From Xestospongia bergquistia (Eukaryota > Porifera > Demospongiae > Haplosclerida > Petrosiidae): 64,000 bases of DNA. The stretch is from NCBI GenBank assembly GCA_963965975.1, contig OZ014416.1:992001-1056000 (forward strand), written 5' to 3'. Shown piece after piece: positions 1 through 26,401 of the stretch. The stretch's first letter is position 1. Each line of letters begins with the position of its first letter. The translations under genes were made by a program, and so were the position numbers. A model generated the notes under the pieces. It was not told the origin of the DNA. It did not search any database and was given only the letters and a program-made list of their open reading frames with translations.

Positions 1-1588
1 TTCAAAAGCTGTTATCTAGATATAAGTAAAACATTGTGTGATTGTCTATGTACATATGGAGTCAATGAAGTCTGTTATGAAGGGAAAATTCCGAAGTTTG
101 ATATAACTAAAAGAAAATTTGTGTAGGAAGTTAAAAGTCATGTAGGAAGTAAACCATTTGTCCATATCTACTAGTTCCTTTCAGGACATGCCTGAGAATA
201 GTACTACATTGATCAAATACTCTAATTATCTGAGGTAGCTAGAGTACAGTCTGTATACATCTGGCTTAAGAATCTCAAGAGCAGCAACATTAAGTTGCCA
301 ACGAAAACAGATCATATACACATACACAAATAACAACAAATTATCTGGTTATTGTTGTCAGACTGGATCCTAGAACTTGATAATTCAGATCTGACTTGGT
401 ATGAAGTAATTGTTTTAATTAAACGTTCTGCATAAGCGATAAACACGTATTCTTAATAGCAGTCGGCTATATTTATCAATCTACGTTATCTAACTCTGAT
501 CAATATACCTCCCTGAATGGAATGTTCATCTCTGACAACATGTGTCATGTTCTTGATTGGTCTTGATATGGTTGGTATGTGAGTAAATTGATTGACTGTG
601 TACACATGATTGGTTAGACTCATGCATACCAGGAGGAAGACTACGAATTAAAATAATAGAACAAATTAAAGGAACTCTCTATAAGTACAAACAGACAACT
701 AAAGTTTAGGATATGATAATAATAATAATATTCATAATTGATCAACCCACACTATTTTAAATGGGTGTGATCGTTGTTTGCTTGCAGTGACACATGTTAG
801 CTGCTACTTTCAACATGTTTAAATGTGTTGACGCTGACTTCTTTCTTTTTCTACTACAACTAAAGAAAACTGTTTATTATTGCTATATTGTTATAGTCAA
901 TGGTTTTGTTAGACTAAGCAAATCTTGATCTCTTATCAATGAAAGGAGTAGATAAATTGATAGAGAGACATTGTTTAGGAATAATGTTATACAAGGCACC
1001 AGGAAGATGTATTATAATGACACAATACACTTGTTAAGATTGACATTATAACATTGATCTAACTAATAATGATTTAACACTATGGAATTAACTCTTTTCT
1101 AAGATCAAGTGACATGCTTTACACGATATGTTGACGTGAAATCATAAGATGTTTACATGGTAATGGAACTTACGTGTTGTCATAGTAATGACATATGGTA
1201 CATTTACTTTGAGTCTTGGAACTAATAGTCATTTACTCTAATTGTTTAGAAATGTTGTAGTATGTTTTACGAACATCTTTGAATGTTTTGTTTGTCTAAA
1301 ACTAGTGAACTCTTTCAGCAGTCATTCATTAGATATAATGTGTGACTGTTTACAAGCTATTGGATTCTTGATAGAGAATACAAACGACAATAATCAATGT
1401 AGTATGTGAATGTACATTACACTACACATGTTAGAGTTTACTCTATTAACAAAGTGAAAGAAACACACTATGTATTTAATTATCCTATTAGCAGATCAAA
1501 CTAAAGCCATTTTCATTTAAATATTTGTGCTATTAGTATTGATTAATCTTCTGTTTGTTTTATGACTTCATCCTGATATATTTTACAG
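1..1588. other. Upstream non-coding stretch, probably intron 1 of the G-beta gene
   Basis: No exon could be recognised here. The first G-beta exon seen starts at 1589 with an acceptor. The codons for the short N-terminal helix, which animal genes usually place on a separate exon, were not found in these 1.6 kb. The likeliest reading is that this is intron sequence and the start codon lies left of the window. Confidence 0.5.
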
Positions 1589-4874
<3,286 letters not shown>

Positions 4875-5470
4875 GTGTCCTTTCATTATCTTTATTCCCA
4901 CATTCAAATTATTTGTCAACTGTGGGAATTTTTTTGTCATTTACATTTTGTTTGGTTACCACGTAGATAAAAAAATTGATATTTGAACCCAAACCTGTCT
5001 TGGTTTCTCCTAACATACTCTAACGAATTAATATCCTGCTTTGTTTGTCTTTTTGCTATATTATTATTGTTATAATTATTATTAGTATCATTTCTTGTCA
5101 TTGTTTGTTTTTAAATAGGGACTTTACAGAATTATTATCTTAATAACATTAGTTGAATTGTTTTTTCATACAATGAAGATTTCTGTTTGTTCTTCAAATG
5201 TTTTTCTTTTGTTGTAAAACTTAATTGCAGTGCTATTAAGGGGCATTATGGTATAATATTGCTTTGATTGTTTTTGATACATAAACACTGCTGGGCTTTA
5301 TTTGGAATTATTCGTGTCATATTTAAAAAGTGGTCCTAGGACTATTTTGGCAAACCAAAATTTGATCCCTCACAGATTATTCTCCCTGCTAAAATGGTCC
5401 CCAGACCACTTTTGGGTGAAAAATATAATCTACTAAACGTCAAATAGTGACAGGACAATTCAGGGGCAAG
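4875..5470. other. Spacer: G-beta 3' UTR and upstream region of the next gene
   Basis: AT-rich sequence without an open frame. It must hold the G-beta 3' UTR and the promoter of the membrane-protein gene. No definite element was recognised. Confidence 0.6.
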
Positions 5471-6415
5471 ATGGTATTAGGTGTATTGGCAGCTGTTGCT
5501 GGGTCTGTGTTGGCTGGTGTTGGTATATACAAGGCTGGTCATGGAGCATCTAAAGCTAGCGCGAGATTTGGTAATTTAGCTGATAGAGCTGGTGATGTAC
5601 TTGAGGGTATTAGAGATGATGTTAGTGAGATTAAAGTCTTTTTTAAAGAGAAAGTGGAGAAAGCATGGCCAGATATTGAACGTATACTCAACCAAACTCA
5701 AATTGTCTTAGATCGTGCAGACAATTTCCTTGTAACGGGTACATTTATGGTAAAAGTGTTATCGCTGGTGTTTGCTCTGTGTGCTGTCTTTATTACAATG
5801 CATTTATTGGCAAAGAGTGCATTGAACAACAATAGAAGAAGAAACAATACTCCCTCAATATTTTATGTTTTAGAACATGTCGTTCTTCAAACAATTCACT
5901 CACTTGGTCTTATACTGGCATTAATGTTAGCGGTCCTAATTATAGGTGATATTTTCGAAATTACTTGGCCAAACACAATTCCTTTCATTATTGTCATACC
6001 ATCATTAGCTACCGTATATGCAGTTTTGCAGTCTATCCAAGAAATAGTCTATACTATTGGAATGTTAATACGCTACATACTCTACCTGATCATTAAGTTA
6101 CCAATAAACCTGATTTGGAATCCAGTTTCTCAAGGATCAAATTACACAAAATCCTCGTATTTTTTAAACACAATTTTCTTCATTTTCTACGCAGTACTTT
6201 ATTTTGTTGTGACCTTCTTTCCAGTCCAACTATTCTTGAGGATGGTGAATGAGTCAAACATAACCTCTATCCTTATAATTGTACTTCTTGGCTATGTCCT
6301 ATTCTACCTGACTTCAGTGGTAACTTACATACTGGGCTGTCTTATATTGAAATATTGTATTCGTCCTTTATGGGGCCTATATGCCAGACATAATCTTCGA
6401 CAGAAGTATAAATAA
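5471..6415 (+). CDS. Unrecognised multi-pass membrane protein, single exon
   Basis: The intronless frame encodes about 314 residues from the first ATG at 5471 (MVLGVLAAVAG); the open frame extends further upstream but only with a GTG. I do not recognise the family. Residues 2-20 form a glycine/alanine-rich hydrophobic segment. Residues 25-85 look amphipathic and charged, possibly a coiled coil. From about residue 92 there are five or six strongly hydrophobic stretches, the longest possibly two helices, ending in a basic tail (ARHNLRQKYK). There is no cleavable signal peptide pattern. Codon use and the clean stop argue for a real gene. An AATAAA overlaps the stop codon at 6411-6416. The gene ends 116 bp from the convergent ankyrin gene. 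Function unknown. Confidence 0.75.
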   Translation: MVLGVLAAVAGSVLAGVGIYKAGHGASKASARFGNLADRAGDVLEGIRDDVSEIKVFFKEKVEKAWPDIERILNQTQIVLDRADNFLVTGTFMVKVLSLVFALCAVFITMHLLAKSALNNNRRRNNTPSIFYVLEHVVLQTIHSLGLILALMLAVLIIGDIFEITWPNTIPFIIVIPSLATVYAVLQSIQEIVYTIGMLIRYILYLIIKLPINLIWNPVSQGSNYTKSSYFLNTIFFIFYAVLYFVVTFFPVQLFLRMVNESNITSILIIVLLGYVLFYLTSVVTYILGCLILKYCIRPLWGLYARHNLRQKYK

Positions 6416-6531
6416 AAATATTTTTGTGTCAGCATTTTTCAGTCAGTTTCCATGTTAACTTCTTAACTTTAATAATATTAATATTTGGATATAACATAAA
6501 TTGATATAAAAATATTATGTTATTTTAATAA

Positions 6532-7644
6532 TTAAACAATACAAGAAACCTGTTTATCAAACGAGTCAAACAACTCCTTTACCTTTGCTTGAATTACAGG
6601 CTTAGCAACATGTAATGGTGTTTTATTAGCATTATTGTAAGAATATGGATGAACATAGCCACTACTGAGTAATAGACTTACTGTTGATAAGTGACCTCTG
6701 CTGCATGCCAAGTGAAGAGGGGTGTTACCCACAGTATTCTTACAGGTTGGATCAACTTTTCTATAAGTTAAAATAAGGTTTACAATGTCAGTATGTCCTT
6801 GACTGCAGGCTTCATGCAGTGCTGTATTTCCCAGAGTGTTTGGTGAATTGATACGAAGATGTTCCATTTGTAGGATTCTTTTAACAATGTCAAAGTAGCC
6901 ATTGCGTGCAGCATCGTGCAAAGGAGTGTCTCCAATGTTATTTCTGCATAAAGTTGGTTCCACGTCTATATGCGACAATAGAGTCACTACAATCTCATAG
7001 TAACCATATCGGCAAGCCCAATGAAGTGGAGTATCACCGTAAATATTATAATGGAGTGAGTGTATTTTGTTGGAAGCTAAGAGACTCAGAACCACCTCTA
7101 AATGTCCTCTGAAAACAGCATGATGCAGAGGTGTGTTTAAAATGTGATCATAAGAGCTTGGATCGCAATGACACTCAGAAAGCAAGTAGTCGATAATTCC
7201 AACATCACCCACTGAAGAAGCAAGTTGTAAAGGTGTGACAGCAGAATCAAATTTTGGGTTGCAATGATAAACTTCAATAAGCAACTTGACCATCTCTTTT
7301 TGCTGACCTCCAATAGCATAGTGAAGTGGTGTATAAACTAGTTGGTCATCTGTACAATCAGGCTGACATTTATATACTCGAATCAGATCTCTGCATACAT
7401 CTTTCCAGCCGTGTTCAGCTGCTAGATGGAGAAATGTAATTTGTCGAGGGTTAACAAAGTGTGTGTCCCAGTCTGGCCTGTACATGATCCTGATGTCAGC
7501 TGGATTAGGTATTAGAGTCAAGTACTTACGAGCCAAAATATGCTCTTTCCTTTTGAAGACCTTTTCACATTCTGAGATCAATATCTCGACGTTTGTTTTT
7601 TGACGTGTTTTATAATAAGCAACAACTGAAATCCTTCTTGTCAT
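6532..7644 (-). CDS. Ankyrin-repeat protein, intronless
   Basis: The frame encodes 370 residues from an ATG at 7644. A basic N-terminal segment of about 80 residues matches nothing I know. It is followed by about eight ankyrin repeats to the C-terminus, shown by repeated TPLH blocks such as YTPLHYAIGG, NTPLHHAVFRGHLEVV, DTPLHWACRYGYYEIV, DTPLHDAARNGYFDIV, NTALHEACSQGHTDIV and NTPLHLACSRGHLSTV. Ankyrin stacks bind other proteins, and no catalytic or membrane segment is visible, so this is probably a cytosolic binding protein. Each repeat carries an insert giving a spacing near 35-37 residues. The lack of introns, unlike most neighbours, suggests a lineage-specific duplicate or an old retrocopy, but no poly-A tract supports the latter. 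Confidence 0.9.
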   Translation of the reverse strand: MTRRISVVAYYKTRQKTNVEILISECEKVFKRKEHILARKYLTLIPNPADIRIMYRPDWDTHFVNPRQITFLHLAAEHGWKDVCRDLIRVYKCQPDCTDDQLVYTPLHYAIGGQQKEMVKLLIEVYHCNPKFDSAVTPLQLASSVGDVGIIDYLLSECHCDPSSYDHILNTPLHHAVFRGHLEVVLSLLASNKIHSLHYNIYGDTPLHWACRYGYYEIVVTLLSHIDVEPTLCRNNIGDTPLHDAARNGYFDIVKRILQMEHLRINSPNTLGNTALHEACSQGHTDIVNLILTYRKVDPTCKNTVGNTPLHLACSRGHLSTVSLLLSSGYVHPYSYNNANKTPLHVAKPVIQAKVKELFDSFDKQVSCIV

Positions 7645-8736
7645 GACTTGTAACGAGCCCCACCTCCCAAAAATTATTCATGATTTATGGTCACTAAGCA
7701 ACCAAGATACTAAATAAACTTAATATTCTGAGGATAAAAATTATAATTCAGAGTTAATTTATGAACGATTTATTATAATGTAGGACACTAACATTGCTAA
7801 AGTTGACCCAATGCTAAACAATACTTATAAATCTTAACACATTTTAATAGTGGTATTATTAATTTTTTTTATAACAAATCTGAGAACTCAATCATAATAA
7901 ACTGAAAAGTTAAAACATAGTTAGAAAATAACTGAATAAGTCATTTAAAATTTATATTAATAGAAAAATCAGCCACTTCAACATCACTCATGACCTTGAA
8001 AGCACAACAGCTAGTATAACTAAGCAGGGAGAAACAGTAGCCATAGCAACAATTTATGACAGATAGCTTCTTGTAATGTAACAAATAATTTATACATGCA
8101 TCAAATGAAAACAAAACTATTTCATAATTTGTATATTGCAGTGTGTTCTAAAAATATTACCTCCAATATAACTAAATAGTAATAATTGTTAGCCAAAAAT
8201 AATTCAAAGAGACAAAATTAAAATAAAGGAATTAGCAATCAATCATAGTGTGTAAAGACATGTTATCTGCTAGATCACTATTAATTGTTATTTCTGTTAG
8301 AAAGAACCACTGCTAATATAACTGAAGGAAAAAACAGTATCCATAGTAACAGTTTCTATAGCAATAATCAACTGGGTTCATAGAGAGGCATTAAAAGATA
8401 ATTAGTAGTTGTAATTTTTATTGTTAACTAAAATAATTTAAATTCTAATACAAGATAATTAAATTATTAAATAATTATGACTGTCGTTTGTTTACATAAC
8501 AATATCTAGTGAGTAATCTAGAACACATCCTCCTCTCCATAAAAATACATGTATTATAGTATATTCTCTCCCCCTCCCACATAAAATATCACTCCATGAA
8601 TCCCTAACTACTACTATTTAGTGTACACATCAATAATTCAATACTTATTAACACACATTCACTTTATCAATAAAAATATCATAGCTATTATTAAATGAAG
8701 TACTTTTGATCATCCAATATATTATAATACACTTAC
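7645..8736. other. AT-rich spacer, may hold the last R-SNARE exon
   Basis: No open frame of interest. The R-SNARE exon at 8737 ends in phase 1, so a very short terminal exon must lie to its left. One possibility is an acceptor near 8669 giving only a few residues and a stop, but this cannot be decided from sequence alone. Confidence 0.5.
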
Positions 8737-9139
8737 CAATAATTAAGATAATCACGAGGACTATCACACCAACAATAGCGATCAACAATAACCAAAGCTA
8801 CAGAAAAAAGTATGATATATAATTGACAAGGATAGGTAAGTAACTGACCTTGCAATGTTTAAATTGTTCCCTTCTTTTAACTCTTGTGCTTGTTTTTTGA
8901 AAGTATTTGGACTCAACATCAATGTTTTCTGAACATTACATCAAAAGAGAGAGAGAGAGGGGGGGGGGGGAGAGGGGGGAGGAGAGAGAGAGAGCACTGA
9001 CGTTACTAGAATAATAGTCATGACATACCTGCCACTGTTTGAAGATGGCCTAGTTCATCTCCTCTTTTCAAAGCGGCATCTAAATTATGCTCCATCTGTG
9101 TCTTGACAGCAGTGACCTTCTGTTGTAATTCATCCGTGC
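8737..9139 (-). CDS. R-SNARE (VAMP/synaptobrevin family), both ends unresolved
   Basis: Vesicle-side SNARE that zips with Q-SNAREs to drive membrane fusion. Three joined exons (9139-9029, 8928-8849, 8797-8737) encode a SNARE helix with the central zero-layer arginine in AALKRGDELGHL, a basic linker (STRVKRREQFKHCK) and a C-terminal anchor (LWLLLIAIVGVIVLVILI). Phases agree at both introns. The first exon and last few codons were not found. The 5' exon may lie anywhere up to about 11.2 kb, where a CpG-richer patch looks like a promoter. The linker lacks the WW pair of neuronal synaptobrevins, so the exact VAMP class (VAMP8-, VAMP4- or VAMP7-like) is open. A (CT)n-type tract on the coding strand precedes the acceptor at 8929. 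Confidence 0.85.
8945..8995 (-). repeat. Purine-rich (GA/GGGG) tract in R-SNARE intron
   Basis: A GA run interrupted by ten G. On the gene's strand it is a CT/C tract 15 bp upstream of the acceptor at 8929. Confidence 0.95.
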
Positions 9140-11304
9140 CTGACCTGGATCAAAATAAACAAAAGAGTATGGACCCTGTGTCCTCCAGACAAAGAATATT
9201 TGAAATATATACTTATATAAATAGTACAATATTTCTTGAGAAAACCTGAGAAGGAAATGGCCACATATATTCTTTCCACCCTGTTAATCACTATATCCTA
9301 TATTGTACTATATTACATAACATATTTGGCTGTTAACAGCTGTCACTTTTGTATTGAGACTAAAGTTCGAATGGTGTATCCAAGAATAACAATAGTAAAA
9401 TGTTATCTAACACAATGTGGGAAGTTTATCTTTGAGTTATAACAACCATAGTCAATTTAGTTTGTCTTTTATCTCATTGAATGTGAAAGTGACAGAGATA
9501 ACCAATTAAATTTGGACAGACAATTATTAAGTCCAAGTTGTATATATATATTACTAGTAATTTACAGATTATCTACAAATTGGTTGATATGACAACAGTG
9601 TGTCATGTGATGATAGTACAACCTAACTGTTAGTATTACACTAGAGGTAGTTTGTGTTGCTATTAATAAACACCTTCTAAATATAGTAACACAGACAACA
9701 TAATACTGAGACAATCACATCATTTTCTGTTCCTTTTTATTCTAAGATAATTCCTTCCTTAGCAAGAGAATGGTATTGATTGATGTCACAAACCACCATT
9801 TACTATAATCACTGTCTATTGCTAGTTAGTATCCCTCAGTCAAACTAAACAGCTGTACTCTAAAACCTAAAAATAGAATCTTGTGTTACTATTTATAGTT
9901 ACAAATAGGGAGTTGATATGACTGACATTCTGAAGTCAAATTTGTTACTATTATGTCATCAATAAGACTTCATCATTTAGTCAGTGAATAGATATTTATG
10001 TATGACAAATTTGTTAGTTGTTTTTTCTAGTCTTACAGGGTTATGGATTCTTAGAGATCAATGCTTATTTTAAACAATAGTGGAAACAAATTGACCAATG
10101 GTGAACAGAGAGTACATTTGGACTCTTCAACTTAGTGATAGAACTACGCTTTCTAAACTAAAAGTGATACTATGTTGCAAAATCACTAAAAAACATGTAT
10201 ATAATGCTGGGTCTATAATAATTTTAGGCACACCCCCATAATAGTTTACATTTCTCTAGTACTATTATGATAACTGGTTGTTCAGGTAAATAGTCACTAA
10301 CAATGTGACACCATCCTCTTAAATCGATTCTATACATTACATCCCATATACACTTGATTAAGACAATAGTAACACGATTTAATTATTAATTACCAAGAGG
10401 TTTAGTGGATTAGAAAACAAACAACAATTATCACCAATTATAACGATACCAGTTAATGATAATAACAGTTATCAATTATATTATCAACAGCTGTGACAAT
10501 TTCTGTGTTGATTCCTTATACATCAATTTTTAAAAAATTCTTTTGTTTGTAATTAAAATTTTGAGGCATAAATAAGAAAATTTTGATGATATTTTTGCCA
10601 CACACACTAAATTTAATAAGTGTGATATACAGCAATACTGACCACTAGTGTACTGTCTGGAAGTAACACAACACCAAACAAAAACTATAGTCTGTCAATA
10701 GTACAGCTGGAATTCTACTATGTATGGCCACTATTTCAAATAGTTAAAAAAGGAGTGGATGATGACAGAAAAAGTTCTCATTTTTTTGTTAGAATTAGTC
10801 TTTCTCATTGGAAAAACACAATAGAATTGAAGTAGTATGGAGTCCTGTACTTATAATACATCATATAATCTTCTAGTTTCAAAACGTTATTGCATGAAAT
10901 GTCCTTACATTTTGTCACTGAGTTCAGGATTTGTGGATAACGATGAAGGCAATAAAGAAGACAAGTCTTTAAGAATCTCTCAACAGCAAAACTAAACAAG
11001 TTTAAGGATGTCTACAATATAACAGAAAACAAGACTTACTAAAGTAACTGATGCTTCTTTCACTTGTTTTCTTTCTCCCCCTCTTCTCTATCAGAACCCT
11101 TGTATCGTCGAGACTGTATGTCTTCGAGGGAGGAGATCAAAAGTGATTACTGGGATAGCTATTATATGGGAAGTTACACCCACTCACTTAATGAGACGAG
11201 CAACGCAAAGGGCGTGGCACGTGAAGCGCCGCTAAGTGTTTATCTTTACTCATACGATAATAAATAAACTATTTATTAAGGAAAAATACAAAATTCATAA
11301 TAGA
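9140..11304. other. 2.2-kb stretch without a recognised exon
   Basis: Probably the large 5' intron and promoter of the R-SNARE gene. On the minus strand a good donor (GTAAGT) occurs at about 11034. The segment 11100-11230 is richer in CG and could be a promoter or 5' UTR exon. Short open frames here have no similarity I recognise and mostly start on non-ATG codons. Confidence 0.45.
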
Positions 11305-13560
<2,256 letters not shown>

Positions 13561-14005
13561 AGTATGTATACGTCTGCAAGTACACACGTGGTTCCTAACT
13601 CCACCCACTTCAAAATTAATCACATGGAACTCGAGAGGCTTTTCTATAAATAGTACAGGTCTATTTTTAGCATGTTTGTGAACAGCTTGTAAAATTCAAA
13701 TTATACGAAAAATTCGAAAGAGAAATAAAACTATCAAAAAACAATCACAACATTGGTTCCACACTATAATCACCTACACACATATAAATACAGCATTCAA
13801 TATACAATTAAGTTAAGTGCTACTTAATTAAGCTGTAAACTTGATACAAGTAAAATAATCATACAATGTCCATAAGTCAATTGAGGCAGACATATGGATG
13901 AAGAGATGTGTTAAAGATATCAATATGGATAATAGAGAGCAAGTGAGCCAATGAGAAATGAAAAGATGAGGGCTGTTGACTACTTGTAGCGAACGATGAC
14001 ATTAG
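13561..14005. other. Short spacer between kinase start and Eph stop codon
   Basis: 445 bp holding the promoter of the deoxynucleoside kinase and the Eph 3' UTR, both on the minus strand. No element was recognised with confidence. Confidence 0.6.
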
Positions 14006-21314
<7,309 letters not shown>

Positions 21315-21475
21315 TTTGACATGAGAAGGTACTCTCCTTCAAAAGGCTAACCACGAGCTGTTGTTCAATAATTTCTGAATCTGCAATAAAGTTAATATTG
21401 ATTAAAGGTGGCGTGGTTTAGTGCTACTATTTAACCCTTCTTCAACTCGGTACTCTCCTTTAGAGGTCAGCAGTG
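21315..21475. promoter_or_regulatory. Divergent promoter region, Eph / Rab-like GTPase
   Basis: 161 bp separates the two start codons. It holds near-repeats tactctcctt at 21331-21340 and 21451-21460, the second about 15 bp upstream of the GTPase ATG. No TATA box was identified. Confidence 0.55.
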
Positions 21476-22997
21476 ATGGCATCAAATACAGCATCATCTC
21501 GACCGAAGCAGATATCAGCTAAAGTGATATTACTAGGAGAGGCTAGATCTGGCAAGAGCAGTTTGTTCTATCGGTAAGCAGCGTGCAAATCCTTTAAAAA
21601 TATAATATGTATGATCCATAAACCACACCCCCTAGCTCTAAACCAACTGATAGTCATGTTATATCTAAGTAGTTTGCAGTACTGATTTGTCAATACTGGA
21701 GCTGATCTTACTGTCATGGTGTTTCTAGTAAATGTAAAGCTTTTAATGTATAGATATAATAGTTTGGAGTTAGTTAATAGTTACTATATATATGTATTAA
21801 ATTGATATACAAGTTATATTGATAATAGCACGCCATATTATTACTTAGGTATAGTTATTACAGAACTATTACAACTAACAGCGACTGTAGTATTTTTATA
21901 ATAATTAATAAAATACTACAAGAGACAATTTTTACAATATCATTAATAAAACTGTAGTGTAATGACGTCATATAAATGTCCTTCAATGAATGAACAGTGT
22001 CCAATTGAATTTAACTGGTTCTATGCTACTTTACATTAAGTGATGCATTATGTTTGTATTGTAATGAAAGAACTTATACCAAGCATTTGATGAGCATGTG
22101 CGAGAGAGATATTCTACACTGTTCCATTGGAACCATTCTTCTCAATAGTTTGGGACTATTATTTGTCTATTGATATTTTTCCCTTTGTTTTCTCTATTGT
22201 ATTACCACATCTCTATTATTTACTGTTTATTAAAATTTCCCACACAGTTCTGTTATGACAATTCACACGAGTGTTATTATTTGCTATCAAGTCACATGAT
22301 CCTCTAAGTCACATGATGAAACCATTAATTACATAATATATCATCAGAGTGACTAAAATTTCATGTGATAATCATGCATTGTTATAGATGCAATTGTTTG
22401 TTGGGTCATGTGACTTGATTTCTAATAATCACATGACAAAATCCATTATCACATGATCTAAAGCTCATAAATATAGCTATATTTTACATTAATTTAATCT
22501 TTTTTATTATTCATTACAAAGCTATTACACTATATCTCTGTTAGTATTAAACACAGACAGTACAGGGGTAGTAGTCGTGGTACTGATACTACTACAGATG
22601 GAGCTCCTACATTTCAAATGAGTCAGTTAACACAAAACAGAGGATATGATACTTGTACTAGAACTATTATCATACCACCTGAATATCAAGTTAATGTAAG
22701 TTGACACATTTTGTTTATATTAACTCTTGTCCATTCATCCATTTTATTGTTGTCCATTCGTCTATTTTATTGTTGTCCATTCTTCCATACATTTATTTGT
22801 AATCTATTTGTACATTTTCTTCTCTCCCATTCTCTCCAATCCCTTCAACTATTGTCTATATGTAGTTGCTAAATACATTTGTTATGGTTGTACATTTCCT
22901 GTTATTGATTTATACATATCCTGTTGTTGTTAGTTCACTTCCATTTGTCCACTTCCTGTTGTTGTTCTTACCTTGTCATTCATTTTTCCTCTAACTA

Positions 22998-23055
<58 letters not shown>

Positions 23056-23288
23056 TTGTTTTGTTCAGTTAACAATAAAGGATAGCGTATACTCTCAAGA
23101 AAGAGGTCAATCTCTTAGTGCTCATTTCTATCGTGGAGTACAGGCAGTAATCCTCATGTGTAGTCTCGATAATGAACACACTCTCAATCGACTTACCTTC
23201 TGGTTGGAAGAAGCTAAACTTTATGTTAAAGTATGTACTGTTTTTAATAATAATGTATACTGTAGATGAAGATCATAACTACATTGAA

Positions 23289-23349
<61 letters not shown>

Positions 23350-23972
23350 CAGGATCAAAAGGCCATGTTTATAGTAGTGGGTACAAAATGTGATATTGAG
23401 GACAGTAAAAGAGAAATCACTTCTGAAATGTTACAATCATTTGCTGCTCATCATGACCTACCAGCATTTGAGGTATGCTAGCTCACTCTGTTATGTCACT
23501 TAATTATAACTATATGATACCAATATTAACACTATTATTGGACTATATTTATTAAGAGAGTCTAACAATGAAGTACCTTACATGTAATGGTATAATTGCT
23601 AGAGTCATTGACAGTTACTTTAGACACCAATTAATTGTATTAATTAAAGGAGTCACCTCATTTAGTGTTAGAGAAAGTGCAGCAAATTTTATGCTCTTTT
23701 AAGAATCTGCTTGCTATGAATATCATTAACTTGTATTTTTAACCCACCAGGTATCTGCAAAAACCAACGAAGGTGTCAATAATATGTTACAAGCGCTTGC
23801 AAATAAAATAGTCGAACAACATCATCGAACTGGTCGAAGCCACTCTAACCATATGCAAGAGTCACACCCACTTTTAGGAGACGCCTCCTATCCTATTGGC
23901 AATGATGATCTCCCATTTTACACAACACGTGATGCTAACACATCTTGTTGTCCTTGTTGTGTTATTTCATGA
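21476..23972 (+). CDS. Divergent Rab/Ras-like small GTPase with unusual G3 motif
   Basis: Five exons (21476-21573, 22566-22695, 23069-23230, 23353-23472, 23751-23972) join in phase to 243 residues. Rab-like marks: P-loop GEARSGKSS (residues 21-29), HFYRGVQAVILMC after switch II, G4 as GTKCDIED, and G5 as VSAKTNEGVNNML. The G3 box, normally WDTAGQE, reads IKDSVYSQERGQ, so the DxxG pattern that coordinates magnesium and triggers switch II is lost and one residue is inserted. A 20-residue Ser/Thr/Gly-rich insert follows the P-loop helix. The tail SCCPCCVIS has several cysteines and ends in a possible CaaX box (CVIS), so the protein is probably lipidated and vesicle-bound. The exact Rab class is unclear. 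It may bind nucleotide without normal hydrolysis. CT runs abut two acceptors. Confidence 0.88.
22998..23051 (+). repeat. (CT)n before Rab-like exon 3
   Basis: The CT run ends 17 bp before the acceptor at 23068. Confidence 0.97.
23289..23350 (+). repeat. (CT)n abutting Rab-like exon 4 acceptor
   Basis: The CT run directly precedes the CAG acceptor at 23350-23352. Confidence 0.97.
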
Positions 23973-24329
23973 GAACCTTACAAATCTTTTAAGGTGACAT
24001 AATACATGTAAATATTGTACCTCTATTCTGGATAATCCAGTGCATTTAAAAGTATTTTTATGTTGCCAGTATTCAGTTACTACTTGTATTGTATACTGGT
24101 AGTTATAACAATAAACGTGTGGGTGTATACATACCTGTGACTAAATTGACTCAATCACATCTTTAAAGGTCACAGTAGCAGGTAATATGTTTATCTGTGT
24201 TTTAATTTTAATTTTTTTTGGTAAAAACTTATTTCTGTTATTATTTTGAATTTATTTATGTACATGTAGTCACTATTCTTTGTGGTTAGTGATAGTAAGT
24301 ATTCTTGGTACTTGGTTACCATATAGACA
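23973..24329. other. Convergent 3' spacer
   Basis: 357 bp between the stop codons of the GTPase (+) and spermidine synthase copy A (-). An AATAAA at about 24110 could end the GTPase transcript. Confidence 0.6.
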
Positions 24330-26106
<1,777 letters not shown>

Positions 26107-26401
26107 AACAAATTTAGTGACATACGATAGAACAGGACTATTTTTATTGAGTGTTTTTAATGAACTATGCACAAAGACCCTTTGTTTATTAAATAAGTGG
26201 GTTTGTTCAACCTTCACTTGAACTCTATAGCAAGCGAAAATCATTAGTCACTACAGAAGACATCACATCCCTTTTTGTTGAATAGGTCTTCAACACCCAC
26301 TTAATTAATTATAACGACAAAATAGAAACTAATAACATTTAACAAATTCATATTCTTAGAAATCACTTAGTAAGTAATTAATACTAAAACATATAGATCA
26401 T

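Noticed and set aside
5447..5470. Upstream extension of the membrane protein
   Set aside because: Begins with GTG; the first ATG is at 5471, and GTG starts are not expected in an animal nuclear gene.
6906..7319. Open frames on both strands inside the ankyrin gene
   Set aside because: Shadow frames of the ankyrin repeats.
9236..9442. 68-codon frame
   Set aside because: Non-ATG start, no recognisable domain, lies in probable intron of the R-SNARE gene.
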